Notes: a model not told the origin generated them from the sequence alone. DNA of 6,412 nucleotides from Alphaproteobacteria bacterium (GCA_021774355.1 JAJFJE010000424.1:1-6412); one strand, 5' to 3'; shown: positions 1-6,276, numbered from the stretch's first letter. Program-made: numbers and translations.

Positions 1-70
1 GCAGCAGCGCGGCGGCGGTCAGGCCCCCCATTCCGGCGCCGAGGACTGCGATTGTTGGTTTGCCCGGCAT
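1..70 (-). CDS. FAD/NAD(P)-dependent oxidoreductase, N-terminal fragment
   Basis: Only the first 23 codons are inside the window; the gene continues past the left edge. The translated start, MPGKPTIAVLGAGMGG followed by LTAAALL, is a beta strand, a GxGxxG dinucleotide-binding loop (GAGMGG, residues 11-16) and the start of an alpha helix. That is the ADP-binding Rossmann motif at the N-terminus of flavoprotein monooxygenases and related FAD oxidoreductases. The ATG at 70-68 is preceded on the minus strand by GGAGGAA six bases or less away, a strong ribosome binding site. It lies 55 bases downstream of the IclR-type regulator on the same strand, so the two are probably co-transcribed. The position beside a catabolic cluster suggests an aromatic or hydrocarbon monooxygenase, but the fragment cannot separate that from amine oxidase-, desaturase- or ketosteroid dehydrogenase-like flavoproteins. 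Confidence 0.75.
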   Translation of the reverse strand, partial: MPGKPTIAVLGAGMGGLTAAALL

Positions 71-125
71 GTTTCCTCCACAATTTTGACCCCCGCGTGC
101 CCGCCCGATCGCGGGCCCCGGGGGG

Positions 126-920
126 CTAGGCCGCCTTGGGATCGGGCCGGCGCAGGCCGCCCAGCTTGGCGCTGATGCCGCCGGCACAGCCCAGAAGCAG
201 GTCGACCAGGTGCTGCTTGCCGCCGTCGTCGAAGCGCTGTTCCGGGATGGTCAGGCAGATATCGCCGAGGACGGTGTTGTTGGCGCCGAAGATGGGCGCC
301 GCCAGGCCGACGGCGCCGGTGATGCGCTGGCCCTTGGTGAAGGCATAGCCTTGCCGCCGGACCGCCGCGAGTTCGGCTTCCAGGCGATAGGGCTCGGTGA
401 TGGAGCGCGGCGTCAGGGGGACCAGGCGGCTGCGCCGAATGATCGACTGGACCTCGTCGTCCGGCAGAAAGGCCATGATCGCCAGACCGGAGGCCCCGGT
501 ATAGAGCGGCCCCCATTTGTTCAGTTCGACGGCATAGCGCAGGGGATGGGCGGACTCGACGCTGGCGGCGAACATCATTTCCTGCCGCGTGCCGTCATAG
601 ATCCCCAGCAGGGCCGTCTCGTTGCAGGCATCGACCAGGCGGCGCATGCCGTCCAGCGCGGTCTGGCGGATCGGCGCCTTGGCCACGACCAATTGGGCGA
701 GCAGCCAGAACTCGACATCGATGGCATAGCGCTGGCTTGCCGGGTCCTGCTTGACAAAGCCCTCCTCCGCCAGGGCCAGCAGCACCCGGTGGGCGCTGCT
801 CGGCGAGATCTGCATCGCGGCGGCCAATTCCCGGACCCCGACATCGGTGGCCGAGGTCCGGGCGAGCCAGGCCAGCGTCTTCAGGGTTTTCGCAACCGGA
901 TTACGATCTCTATCGGCCAT
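126..920 (-). CDS. IclR-family transcriptional regulator
   Basis: A 264-residue protein, the usual length for the IclR family. Residues about 10-66 form the N-terminal winged helix-turn-helix (ELAAAMQISPSSAHRVLLAL region at 31-50, then a wing around GFVKQDPASQRYAID). Residues about 80-250 form the IclR effector-binding domain, with recognisable segments such as the SGLAIMAFLP stretch, the RRQGYAFTKGQR segment and VGLAAPIFG. The frame also opens at a GTG at 929. The ATG at 920 is preferred because GGAG sits eight bases upstream of it on the minus strand, whereas the same GGAG runs straight into the GTG. The regulator is divergent from the DUF35-thiolase-CoA-transferase operon and probably controls it through the palindrome at 1043-1059. 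IclR proteins commonly sense small aromatic or aliphatic acids; the ligand here is unknown. It could act as repressor or activator. Confidence 0.93.
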   Translation of the reverse strand: MADRDRNPVAKTLKTLAWLARTSATDVGVRELAAAMQISPSSAHRVLLALAEEGFVKQDPASQRYAIDVEFWLLAQLVVAKAPIRQTALDGMRRLVDACNETALLGIYDGTRQEMMFAASVESAHPLRYAVELNKWGPLYTGASGLAIMAFLPDDEVQSIIRRSRLVPLTPRSITEPYRLEAELAAVRRQGYAFTKGQRITGAVGLAAPIFGANNTVLGDICLTIPEQRFDDGGKQHLVDLLLGCAGGISAKLGGLRRPDPKAA

Positions 921-1087
921 AACGAACACTCCGTTCTCTTATAAGCATTGCTTCAGCGCCCCGCAGCCTGTCAATGCGGATTCCCGGGAGCGGCTTGACG
1001 CCGATCCAAAATACCAATACCGTTTTTATAAGGAAATACAATGTTCCGTATTACGGAACGATAAATATGGCTGCGGAGAGCGCTGGG
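921..1087. promoter_or_regulatory. Divergent control region between the regulator and the catabolic operon
   Basis: This is the only markedly AT-rich stretch before the tail, densest at about 1007-1069. On the plus strand, TTGACG (995-1000) is followed after 17 bases by TACCGT (1018-1023), a weak sigma-70-like pair. An alternative -10, TATAAG, is at 1027-1032 without a good -35. On the minus strand, toward the regulator, a consensus -35 TTGACA lies at 974-969. Possible -10 sequences (AGCAAT at 952-947, spacing 16; TATAAG at 943-938, spacing 25) are poor. Start sites cannot be fixed from sequence. The palindrome at 1043-1059 lies just downstream of either plus-strand -10, which would suit repression by the IclR-type regulator. 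Confidence 0.5.
1043..1059. promoter_or_regulatory. Perfect palindrome, likely IclR-type operator
   Basis: GTTCCGTATTACGGAAC has two exactly complementary 8-base arms around a single central T. Its size, odd-length centre and TTCCG/CGGAA arms resemble known IclR-family operators (for example the TTCC/GGAA arms of the E. coli IclR site), and it lies between a divergent IclR-family gene and its presumed target operon. Binding by the adjacent regulator is inferred. No second full copy was seen in the window. Confidence 0.7.
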
Positions 1088-1519
1088 ATGGACTCCGTCA
1101 TAGGTCTGCTGCTCGATACCGGTGTCGACGACGACCGGGCCCTGCTGTTGCCCGGCGACGCCCTGCGGCTGGCGGCCCCGGGCGGGCCGGTTCTGGTCGG
1201 CGGCCGGTGCGAGGGCTGCGGCGAGCGCATGTTCCCGCGCCACCCGGTCTGCCCGGCCTGCATGAGCGAGGCCGTGGTGGCGGCGGAGATGCCCCGGCAC
1301 GGCACGCTCTACGCCTTCTCCACCGTTCATGTGGCACCGGAAAAATGGGCCAAGCCCTTCGTCGTCGGCTATGTCGACCTGGCGAATGGGGTGCGGGTCT
1401 TCAGCCGGTTGGCGGGTACGGTTACGATCGACGGCCCGGTGACCCTGGGGGTCGCCGAAGTCGGCCGCGATGCCGACGGGCGGCCGATCCGAAGCTTCGT
1501 CTTTGCGGCGGAGGGGTAG
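1088..1519 (+). CDS. Zn-ribbon/OB-fold (DUF35) acyl-CoA-binding partner protein
   Basis: A 143-residue protein with an N-terminal zinc ribbon, Cys41-x2-Cys44-x10-Cys55-x2-Cys58, followed by a beta-rich OB-fold domain (about residues 66-140, containing GTLYAFSTVHVAP, a PFVVGYVDLANGVRVFSRL segment and a DGRPIRSFVF end). This is the DUF35 architecture. Family members form complexes with thiolase-type enzymes, as in BbsA with BbsB in benzoylsuccinyl-CoA cleavage and DUF35 proteins with Ltp2-type aldolases in steroid side-chain degradation. The next gene is a thiolase beginning on the base after this stop codon, which strongly suggests an obligate partner pair. ATG 1088 is chosen because GGAGAG lies seven bases upstream. 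ATG 1067 in the same frame would add seven residues but has only a weak GGAA ahead. A still longer reading from 974 would put coding sequence over the promoter and operator. Confidence 0.9.
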   Translation: MDSVIGLLLDTGVDDDRALLLPGDALRLAAPGGPVLVGGRCEGCGERMFPRHPVCPACMSEAVVAAEMPRHGTLYAFSTVHVAPEKWAKPFVVGYVDLANGVRVFSRLAGTVTIDGPVTLGVAEVGRDADGRPIRSFVFAAEG

Positions 1520-2659
1520 ATGCGCGGCGTCTCGGTGGTCGGGGTCGGCATGATCCCATTCGGCAAATATCCGGCGAAAAGCCTGGCCGACCTGGGCTGG
1601 CCGGCGGTCAAGGCGGCACTGGGCGACGCCGGGATCGCGCCCCGGAAAGTCCAGGCGGCGTTCTGCGGGACGGCCCTTGGCGGCATGATGGCCGGCCAGC
1701 GGATCCTGGGGCGCATCGGCCTGACCGGGATTCCCATCGTCAACGTGGAAAACGCCTGCTCGTCCGGGTCGACGGCCCTGCGCCAGGGCATCATGGCGAT
1801 CCGCTCGGGGGAATATGACGTGGTGCTGGTGGTCGGCGTCGAGAAGCTGACCAAGTTCGGCGGCGGCACCCTGCCGCTCGAGGAAGAGGATTGGGAGGTC
1901 AGCCAGGGCCTGGTGATGCCGGCGCTCTACGCCATGCGGGCCCAGCGCTACATGCATGATTTCGGCCTGACCGCCCGGCAACTGGCCCAGATCCCGGTGA
2001 AGAACAGGGCCAATGGGGCGCTCAATCCCGACGCCCAGATGCGCACGCCGGTGACGGTCGATCAGGTCCTCGCGGCACGGCCGGTGGCCGACCCCTTTAC
2101 CTTGCTGCAATGCTGCCCGACCGGCGACGGCGCTGCCGCCATCGTGCTGTGTGCCACCAGCCGGGCGGCAGAGATCCGGGCCGACCTCGTCCACGTCCGC
2201 GCCTCCGAATTGACCTCGGGCCGCTATGTCGGCGGGTACCGCGACATGACGACGCCCGAGATCACCGTGCGCGGCGCGGCCGAGGCCTATGAGCAGGCCG
2301 GTCTGGGGCCGCAGGACATCCGGGTTGCCGAAGTCCACGACGCCTTCAGCATCGCCGAACTGCTCTATTACGAGGCCTTCGGCTTCTGCCGGCGGGGCGA
2401 GGCCGGGGCCTTTCTGGAGAGCGGCGCGACGGCGATCGACGGCACCATCGCGGTCAATCCCTCGGGCGGCCTGCTGGCCAAGGGCCATCCGCTGGGCGCC
2501 ACCGGGGCAGCCCAGGTCGTCGAAATCGTTCGCCAACTGCGCGGCGAAGCCGGGCCGCGGCAGGTCGCCGGGGCCAAGGTCGGCCTGTCCCACGCCACCG
2601 GCGGCGGCATTTCCGGGTTCGATCACGGGGCCTGTTCGATTCACATCTTCGCGACCTGA
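1520..2659 (+). CDS. Thiolase-family enzyme, partner of the DUF35 protein (BbsB/SCP2-like)
   Basis: A 379-residue thiolase-fold protein, close to the family's usual ~390. Visible active-site loops are NVENACSSGS with the nucleophilic Cys80, VHDAF at 272-276 (equivalent to the NEAF/HDCF loop), and GHP at 322-324 with His323 in the conserved NPSGGLLAKGHPLGATGAAQ context. The C-terminal loop, where classical thiolases have a CxG acid/base cysteine, reads SHATGGG (357-363). In SCP2-type thiolases the second cysteine is instead in HDCF, but here that position is Ala275. The protein therefore has the acyl-accepting cysteine but no obvious second cysteine. Its sequence and the tight link to DUF35 place it with thiolases that cleave bulky beta-ketoacyl-CoA substrates, BbsB of toluene degradation being the nearest well-known analogue, rather than with acetoacetyl-CoA thiolases. 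A retro-aldol role as in Ltp2 is an alternative. The DUF35 stop abuts its ATG, suggesting translational coupling. Confidence 0.92.
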   Translation: MRGVSVVGVGMIPFGKYPAKSLADLGWPAVKAALGDAGIAPRKVQAAFCGTALGGMMAGQRILGRIGLTGIPIVNVENACSSGSTALRQGIMAIRSGEYDVVLVVGVEKLTKFGGGTLPLEEEDWEVSQGLVMPALYAMRAQRYMHDFGLTARQLAQIPVKNRANGALNPDAQMRTPVTVDQVLAARPVADPFTLLQCCPTGDGAAAIVLCATSRAAEIRADLVHVRASELTSGRYVGGYRDMTTPEITVRGAAEAYEQAGLGPQDIRVAEVHDAFSIAELLYYEAFGFCRRGEAGAFLESGATAIDGTIAVNPSGGLLAKGHPLGATGAAQVVEIVRQLRGEAGPRQVAGAKVGLSHATGGGISGFDHGACSIHIFAT

Positions 2660-2694
2660 GCCGGGCACGACCCGGCCAGACGAGGAGGACTGCC

Positions 2695-3951
2695 TTGCTC
2701 GCCAACGGTTCGACGGCCCCTTTGTCAGGCCTCCGGGTTCTGGATCTCACCCAGTTCCTGTCGGGACCCTATTGTTCCCAGATCCTGGCGGACCTGGGCG
2801 CCGAAGTGATCAAGGTCGAGGCCCCGCAGGGCGACCTGGCCCGTTACATTCCGCCCCATTTCGTCGACGACGACAGCGCCTATTACCTGTCGATCAACCG
2901 CAACAAGCGGAGCGTGGTGGCCGACATGAAGAGCCCGGCCGGGCTCGAGATCGTGCGCCGGCTGGCCCTGGCGAGCGATGTCGTGATCGAGAATTTCCGG
3001 CCCGGTGTGCTCGATCGCCTGGGGCTCGACGCCCGGGCGCTGCGGGAGGCCAAGCCGGCGCTGGTCTGGTGCTCGATTTCGGGCTTTGGCCAGGACGGTC
3101 CTTATCGCGACAAGCCCGCCTACGACATGATCGTCCAGGCCCTGTCCGGCGGCATGAGCCTGACCGGCGAGCCCGGCCGCACCGCGGTCCGCGCCGGCAT
3201 TCCGATCGGCGATCTTGCCGCCGGGCTGTATGCGGCGGTGGGGATCCTTGCCGCGGTGGTCCGCCGGACGGCGACCGGGCGGGGCGATGCCATCGACATT
3301 TCCATGCTCGACTGCCAGGCGGCGATGCTGTGCTACCAGGGCACCTATTATCTGCAATCCGGCACGGTCCCCAGCCGGCAGGGCAGCGGGCACGATTCGA
3401 TCCCGACCTATCGCGGGTTCGCCTGTGCCGGCGGCACCGAACTGGTCGTCACGGCGAACACCGAGCGCATGTGGCAGGGGCTTTGCCGGGTGCTCGGCCT
3501 GGCCGGGCTGGCCGAGGATCCGCGGTTCCTGACCAATCGCGAGCGCCACGCCAACTGCGAGGCCCTTTGGGCGGTGCTCGAGCCGGCTTTCCGGCGCCGT
3601 CCGGCCGCGGAATGGGTGGTCCTGCTGGAGGCCGAAAGCATTCCCGTGGCGGTGGTCAACACCCTCGACCGGGTGATGGAGGACCCCCAGATCCGTCACC
3701 GGGGCATGGTGACCGCGCTTTCGGCGCCCGATGGGCGGGCCGTCCGGGTGATGGGCAATCCGCTGGTGTTCGACGAGGCGGCCCGGCCCGACGGCCAGTT
3801 TCCGCCGGCCCTGGGCGAACACACTGCGGAGGTCCTGGCAACCGTCCTGGGACTGTCGCCCCAGGAGATCGCCGACCTGGCGCGCAGCGGTGCGGTCCGG
3901 ACCCGGGACGGCGATGACGCGCAACCGAAGGGGGTGGCCCTGTGCCGATGA
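2695..3951 (+). CDS. Class III (CaiB/BaiF family) CoA-transferase
   Basis: A 418-residue cytoplasmic CoA-transferase, full length for the family. The N-terminus has the hallmark LSGLRVLDLTQFLSGPYCSQ and DLGAEVIKVEAPQGD segments, followed by NRNKRSVVADMKSPAG (residues 69-83) and NFRPGVLDRLGLD. The catalytic aspartate, which forms an aspartyl-CoA intermediate in this family, is Asp144 in PAYDMIVQALSG. Members move CoA between thioesters and free acids such as oxalate, carnitine, 2-hydroxyacids or benzylsuccinate. It would activate a free acid for the upstream thiolase pair. The benzylsuccinate transferase BbsEF is a two-gene heteromer, whereas here there is a single gene, so a homodimer is expected. 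Translation appears to start at TTG 2695, because GAGGAGGA (2682-2689) sits five bases ahead and the reading begins just before the conserved N-terminal block. There are 35 bases between the thiolase stop and this start. The exact acid substrate cannot be read from sequence. Confidence 0.93.
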   Translation: MLANGSTAPLSGLRVLDLTQFLSGPYCSQILADLGAEVIKVEAPQGDLARYIPPHFVDDDSAYYLSINRNKRSVVADMKSPAGLEIVRRLALASDVVIENFRPGVLDRLGLDARALREAKPALVWCSISGFGQDGPYRDKPAYDMIVQALSGGMSLTGEPGRTAVRAGIPIGDLAAGLYAAVGILAAVVRRTATGRGDAIDISMLDCQAAMLCYQGTYYLQSGTVPSRQGSGHDSIPTYRGFACAGGTELVVTANTERMWQGLCRVLGLAGLAEDPRFLTNRERHANCEALWAVLEPAFRRRPAAEWVVLLEAESIPVAVVNTLDRVMEDPQIRHRGMVTALSAPDGRAVRVMGNPLVFDEAARPDGQFPPALGEHTAEVLATVLGLSPQEIADLARSGAVRTRDGDDAQPKGVALCR

Positions 3952-4721
3952 TCGATGCCAATGGCGAACGGCTGGCCTATCGCCGCGCCGGGCAGGGCGA
4001 ACCCCTGGTCCTGATTCACAGCCTGGGCACCAATGCCCAGTTGTGGGACGAGCAGATCGCCCGGTGGTCCCGGCGCTTCGATGTCATCGCGGTCAGCGCG
4101 CGCGGTCATGGCGGCTCGACCAACCGCGGCGGCGTCACCATGGCGGCGCTCGCCGAGGACCTGCGCGCCGTATTGGGCCAACTCGGCGTCGCCCGGGCAA
4201 ATTTCCTCGGCCTGTCCATGGGCGGCCTGATCTGTGCCCGGCTCCATGCCCTGGCGCCGGCGCTGATGGGGCGCCTGGTCATCTCGGGCAGCTTCGTCAC
4301 CCTCGGCGCGCCGGGGCTGCAGCGGGTCCGCGATCTGGAGCAGCGCCTCCCGGCGCTCGGCATGGCACGCTATGGCGAGGTCTATGCCGCCGAGACCCTG
4401 CTGCCGTCGACGCCGCGCCGCTATCACGACGCGCTTGCCGGGTGGATCGCCGCGACCGACCAGGCGGCCTACCTGCAGACCGCCCGGTCGATCTTCGGCG
4501 AGGACGTCGGGCCCTGCATGGGCGCGATGCGGCTGCCCGTCCGGGTCCTGGTCGGGGCCCAGGACCAGCGGACGCCGGTGGCCCACGCCCGGCACATTGC
4601 CGAGACCATTCCCGGCGCCACCCTGGAGATCATCGACGGGGCCGGGCATCTCGCCAATCTCGACGCCGCCGACCGCTTTTGCGCTGCCGTCGAAGCCCAT
4701 CTTGTTCCCGAGCCCGGTTGA
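3942..4721 (+). CDS. Alpha/beta hydrolase, 3-oxoadipate enol-lactonase (PcaD)-like
   Basis: A 259-residue soluble alpha/beta-hydrolase fold protein. The triad is visible: Ser92 in the nucleophile elbow GLSMGG, Asp208 in GAQDQRTP and His236 in GAGHLANLD. An HSLG oxyanion loop is at 26-29 and SARGHGGS at 52-59. The overall pattern (MPMIDANGERLAYRRAG start, GHGGS, LGVARANFLGLSMGG) is that of PcaD-like enol-lactonases and close esterases. None of the other beta-ketoadipate genes is in the window, so it could be a lactonase, esterase or acyl-CoA thioesterase acting on an intermediate of this cluster. GTG 3942 is preferred because AAGGGGG (3928-3934) is seven bases upstream. The alternative ATG at 3948 would overlap the CoA-transferase stop as ATGA and drop two residues. 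Either way the two genes overlap and belong to one transcript. Confidence 0.88.
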   Translation: MPMIDANGERLAYRRAGQGEPLVLIHSLGTNAQLWDEQIARWSRRFDVIAVSARGHGGSTNRGGVTMAALAEDLRAVLGQLGVARANFLGLSMGGLICARLHALAPALMGRLVISGSFVTLGAPGLQRVRDLEQRLPALGMARYGEVYAAETLLPSTPRRYHDALAGWIAATDQAAYLQTARSIFGEDVGPCMGAMRLPVRVLVGAQDQRTPVAHARHIAETIPGATLEIIDGAGHLANLDAADRFCAAVEAHLVPEPG

Positions 4722-4846
4722 GAGGACCGGGCGGCGCGCCCACCGCGCCAGCATCCTTCATTGTCGAGCGCGCCTGAAAAAACCAACAAGGCACCGTCGC
4801 CGCGCCGCCATGGCCGGGCCGCGGCGCCGGGAAAGAGGAGACGCCA
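4722..4846 (+). other. 125-base gap before the hydroxylase gene
   Basis: This is the largest gap within the plus-strand cluster. It is GC-rich except for an A-run (CTGAAAAAACC) near 4776-4785. It ends with AGAGGAG (4834-4840), a strong ribosome binding site six bases before the hydroxylase ATG. I see no hairpin followed by Ts that would terminate the upstream transcript, no copy of the 17-bp operator palindrome, and no convincing -35/-10 pair. Read-through from the upstream operon is therefore the simplest reading, although an internal promoter cannot be excluded. Confidence 0.5.
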
Positions 4847-5968
4847 ATGGATACGCTTCGCTACTATCTGGTGCCCCTGACCACGCTCGTCGGGGTGATC
4901 GGCTTCGGGCTCGGCGGCGGCTATGTCTGGCTGGGCCTGGCGACCTTTCCGGTCCTGCTGGTCCTCGACATCGTGCTGCCGCCCGACCTGGCGCCGCGGC
5001 AGATCGCCATGCCCGCCCTGGCCGACCTGCCGCTCTATCTCCACGCGGTCCTGATGGTCGCGCTCTACGGCACCTTTCTGTATGCCGTGAGCAGCGGCAG
5101 CAATGTCCTTTCCGGCACCGGGGCGGGCTGGCAGATCGCCGGCAGCGTCCTGTCGATTACCTGGCTGAGCGCCGTGCCGACCCTGCCGGTCACCCATGAG
5201 CTGATGCATCGCCGGCACTGGTTTCCGCGGCGGGTCGCCCAGTTCCTGGGCGCCTTCCATGGCGACCCCAACCGCGACATCAGCCATGTCATGACCCACC
5301 ACCTGTTCCTCGATACCGAGCATGATGCCGACACCCCGCGGCGGGGCGAAATCCTCTATGCCTTCGTCTATCGGGCGACCAGGGGGTCCTATGTCGATGC
5401 CGTCCGTTCCGAGGCGGTGGCGCTGCGCCGCCACGGCCTGAGCCCGTGGAACTGGCGCAATCGCAGCTACCAGCAGGTCGTCCTGCTCCTTGCCCTGCCG
5501 GCGGCCTGCTGGGTGCTGGGCGGGGTCATGGCGATGGTGGTCTGTGCCTTGTCGATGATCGCCAGCAAGGCGCTGATCGAGGCCTTCAACTATTTCCAGC
5601 ATTATGGCCTGGTGCGGGTCGACGGTGCCCCGGTGCTGAAGCACCATGCCTGGAACCATCTCGGCCGGATCGTGCGGCCGCTCGGGCTCGAGATCACCAA
5701 TCACATCAACCACCACCTGGACGGCCATACGAAATTCTACGCCCTGCGACCCGAGCCGGACGCGCCGCAAATGCCCTCGCTGTTCCTGTGCCTGTTCCTG
5801 GGCCTGATCCCGCCGCTCTGGTTCAGGCTGGTCGCCAAGCCGCGGCTCAAGGCATGGGACCGGGACTTCGCAAGCCCGGCGGAACGCCGCCTGGCCATGG
5901 CCGCCAATGCCCGGGCCGGGTGGCCGCAATGGGTCGACGTCGCGGCCCCCGCCACCCCGCCGGGGTGA
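4847..5968 (+). CDS. Membrane-bound di-iron hydroxylase of the AlkB/XylM family
   Basis: A 373-residue integral membrane monooxygenase. It carries the histidine clusters that bind the two irons: box 1 HELMHRRH (His117, 121, 124), box 2 HVMTHH with a nearby His159 (147-159), the NYFQHYG motif (His252), and box 3 NHINHH (His286, 289, 290), plus KHHAWNH (266-271). Hydrophobic segments at about 8-44, 61-82, 97-115, 208-248 and 310-330 fit the membrane fold. Its length and the QHYGLVRVDG and LEITNHINHHLDGHTKFY stretches look closer to XylM/CymAa-type methyl hydroxylases of xylene and p-cymene than to AlkB alkane hydroxylases, whose third box is LQRHSDHHA. The reaction would be O2-dependent hydroxylation of a terminal or benzylic methyl group, using electrons from a ferredoxin or rubredoxin and reductase. 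No such partner gene is in the window. The start has AGAGGAG six bases upstream. It is the last clear gene of the cluster. Confidence 0.9.
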   Translation: MDTLRYYLVPLTTLVGVIGFGLGGGYVWLGLATFPVLLVLDIVLPPDLAPRQIAMPALADLPLYLHAVLMVALYGTFLYAVSSGSNVLSGTGAGWQIAGSVLSITWLSAVPTLPVTHELMHRRHWFPRRVAQFLGAFHGDPNRDISHVMTHHLFLDTEHDADTPRRGEILYAFVYRATRGSYVDAVRSEAVALRRHGLSPWNWRNRSYQQVVLLLALPAACWVLGGVMAMVVCALSMIASKALIEAFNYFQHYGLVRVDGAPVLKHHAWNHLGRIVRPLGLEITNHINHHLDGHTKFYALRPEPDAPQMPSLFLCLFLGLIPPLWFRLVAKPRLKAWDRDFASPAERRLAMAANARAGWPQWVDVAAPATPPG

Positions 5969-5977
5969 CCCGGCCCG

Positions 5978-6001
5978 GGACCGGTCGACAGCGTCCGGTC
6001 C
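5978..6001 (+). repeat. 7-bp inverted repeat just after the hydroxylase stop
   Basis: GGACCGG (5978-5984) and CCGGTCC (5995-6001) are exactly complementary around a 10-base loop, ten bases after the stop codon. A smaller stem, ACCCC-GCC-GGGGT (5954-5966), overlaps the end of the coding region. No T-run follows either stem, so they are not standard intrinsic terminators. They could stabilise the 3' end of the transcript or be chance in GC-rich DNA. Confidence 0.35.
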
Positions 6002-6149
6002 GCATCGCAGGGGCCTGAGCGGTCGCGGCAACGTCCGGGTTGTGGGCGCGCCGCATGTGCTGGATACTGCGGCGGACGGGGTGCTGGCGCTGACGGGCGG
6101 CGGCGCTATGGTTCATGGCGACGATCCCGCCCGGCCGGCACGGGTCGGG

Positions 6150-6169
6150 GCCACCGTAGCGGCTTTTTT
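6150..6169 (+). terminator. Weak intrinsic terminator-like site
   Basis: GCCAC (6150-6154), a four-base loop CGTA and GCGGC (6159-6163) form a short stem with one internal mismatch, directly followed by six Ts (6164-6169). It lies about 180 bases after the hydroxylase stop, in the right orientation to end the plus-strand operon. The T-run is striking in such GC-rich sequence, but the stem is short, so the call is tentative. Confidence 0.35.
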
Positions 6170-6276
6170 GTACGATGCTCCCAATGCCCTTGAGCCGCCC
6201 GGAACGGGACCTACCGCACCCACGCAGGGCGGCCTTCCCGGGGCCTGGCGGGCGGCGTTCGACCCCTGGTCCCCGC

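Noticed and set aside
71..125. Possible terminator between the regulator and the flavoprotein gene
   Set aside because: GC-rich partial complementarity is present (GCCCG with CGGGC) but no T-run follows on the minus strand at a suitable distance.
974..1087. Longer start (ATG 974) for the DUF35 gene
   Set aside because: The extra N-terminus would be translated from the AT-rich promoter and operator and has no family-like sequence. The start at 1088 has a good ribosome binding site.
971..2668. Long minus-strand open frame of 565 codons
   Set aside because: It lies opposite the DUF35 and thiolase genes, has no recognisable domain and a His/Gln/Gly/Arg-rich composition typical of the antisense of GC-rich genes.
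2289..3917. Long plus-strand open frame of 542 codons
   Set aside because: It is out of frame with the thiolase and CoA-transferase, which show clear family motifs. Its Arg/Pro/Gly-rich translation marks it as a shadow.
2725..3924. Minus-strand open frame of 399 codons opposite the CoA-transferase
   Set aside because: Antisense shadow without motifs.
4469..6031. Minus-strand open frame of 520 codons opposite the hydroxylase
   Set aside because: Antisense of an unambiguous membrane di-iron hydroxylase. No motif, and no ribosome binding site considered convincing.
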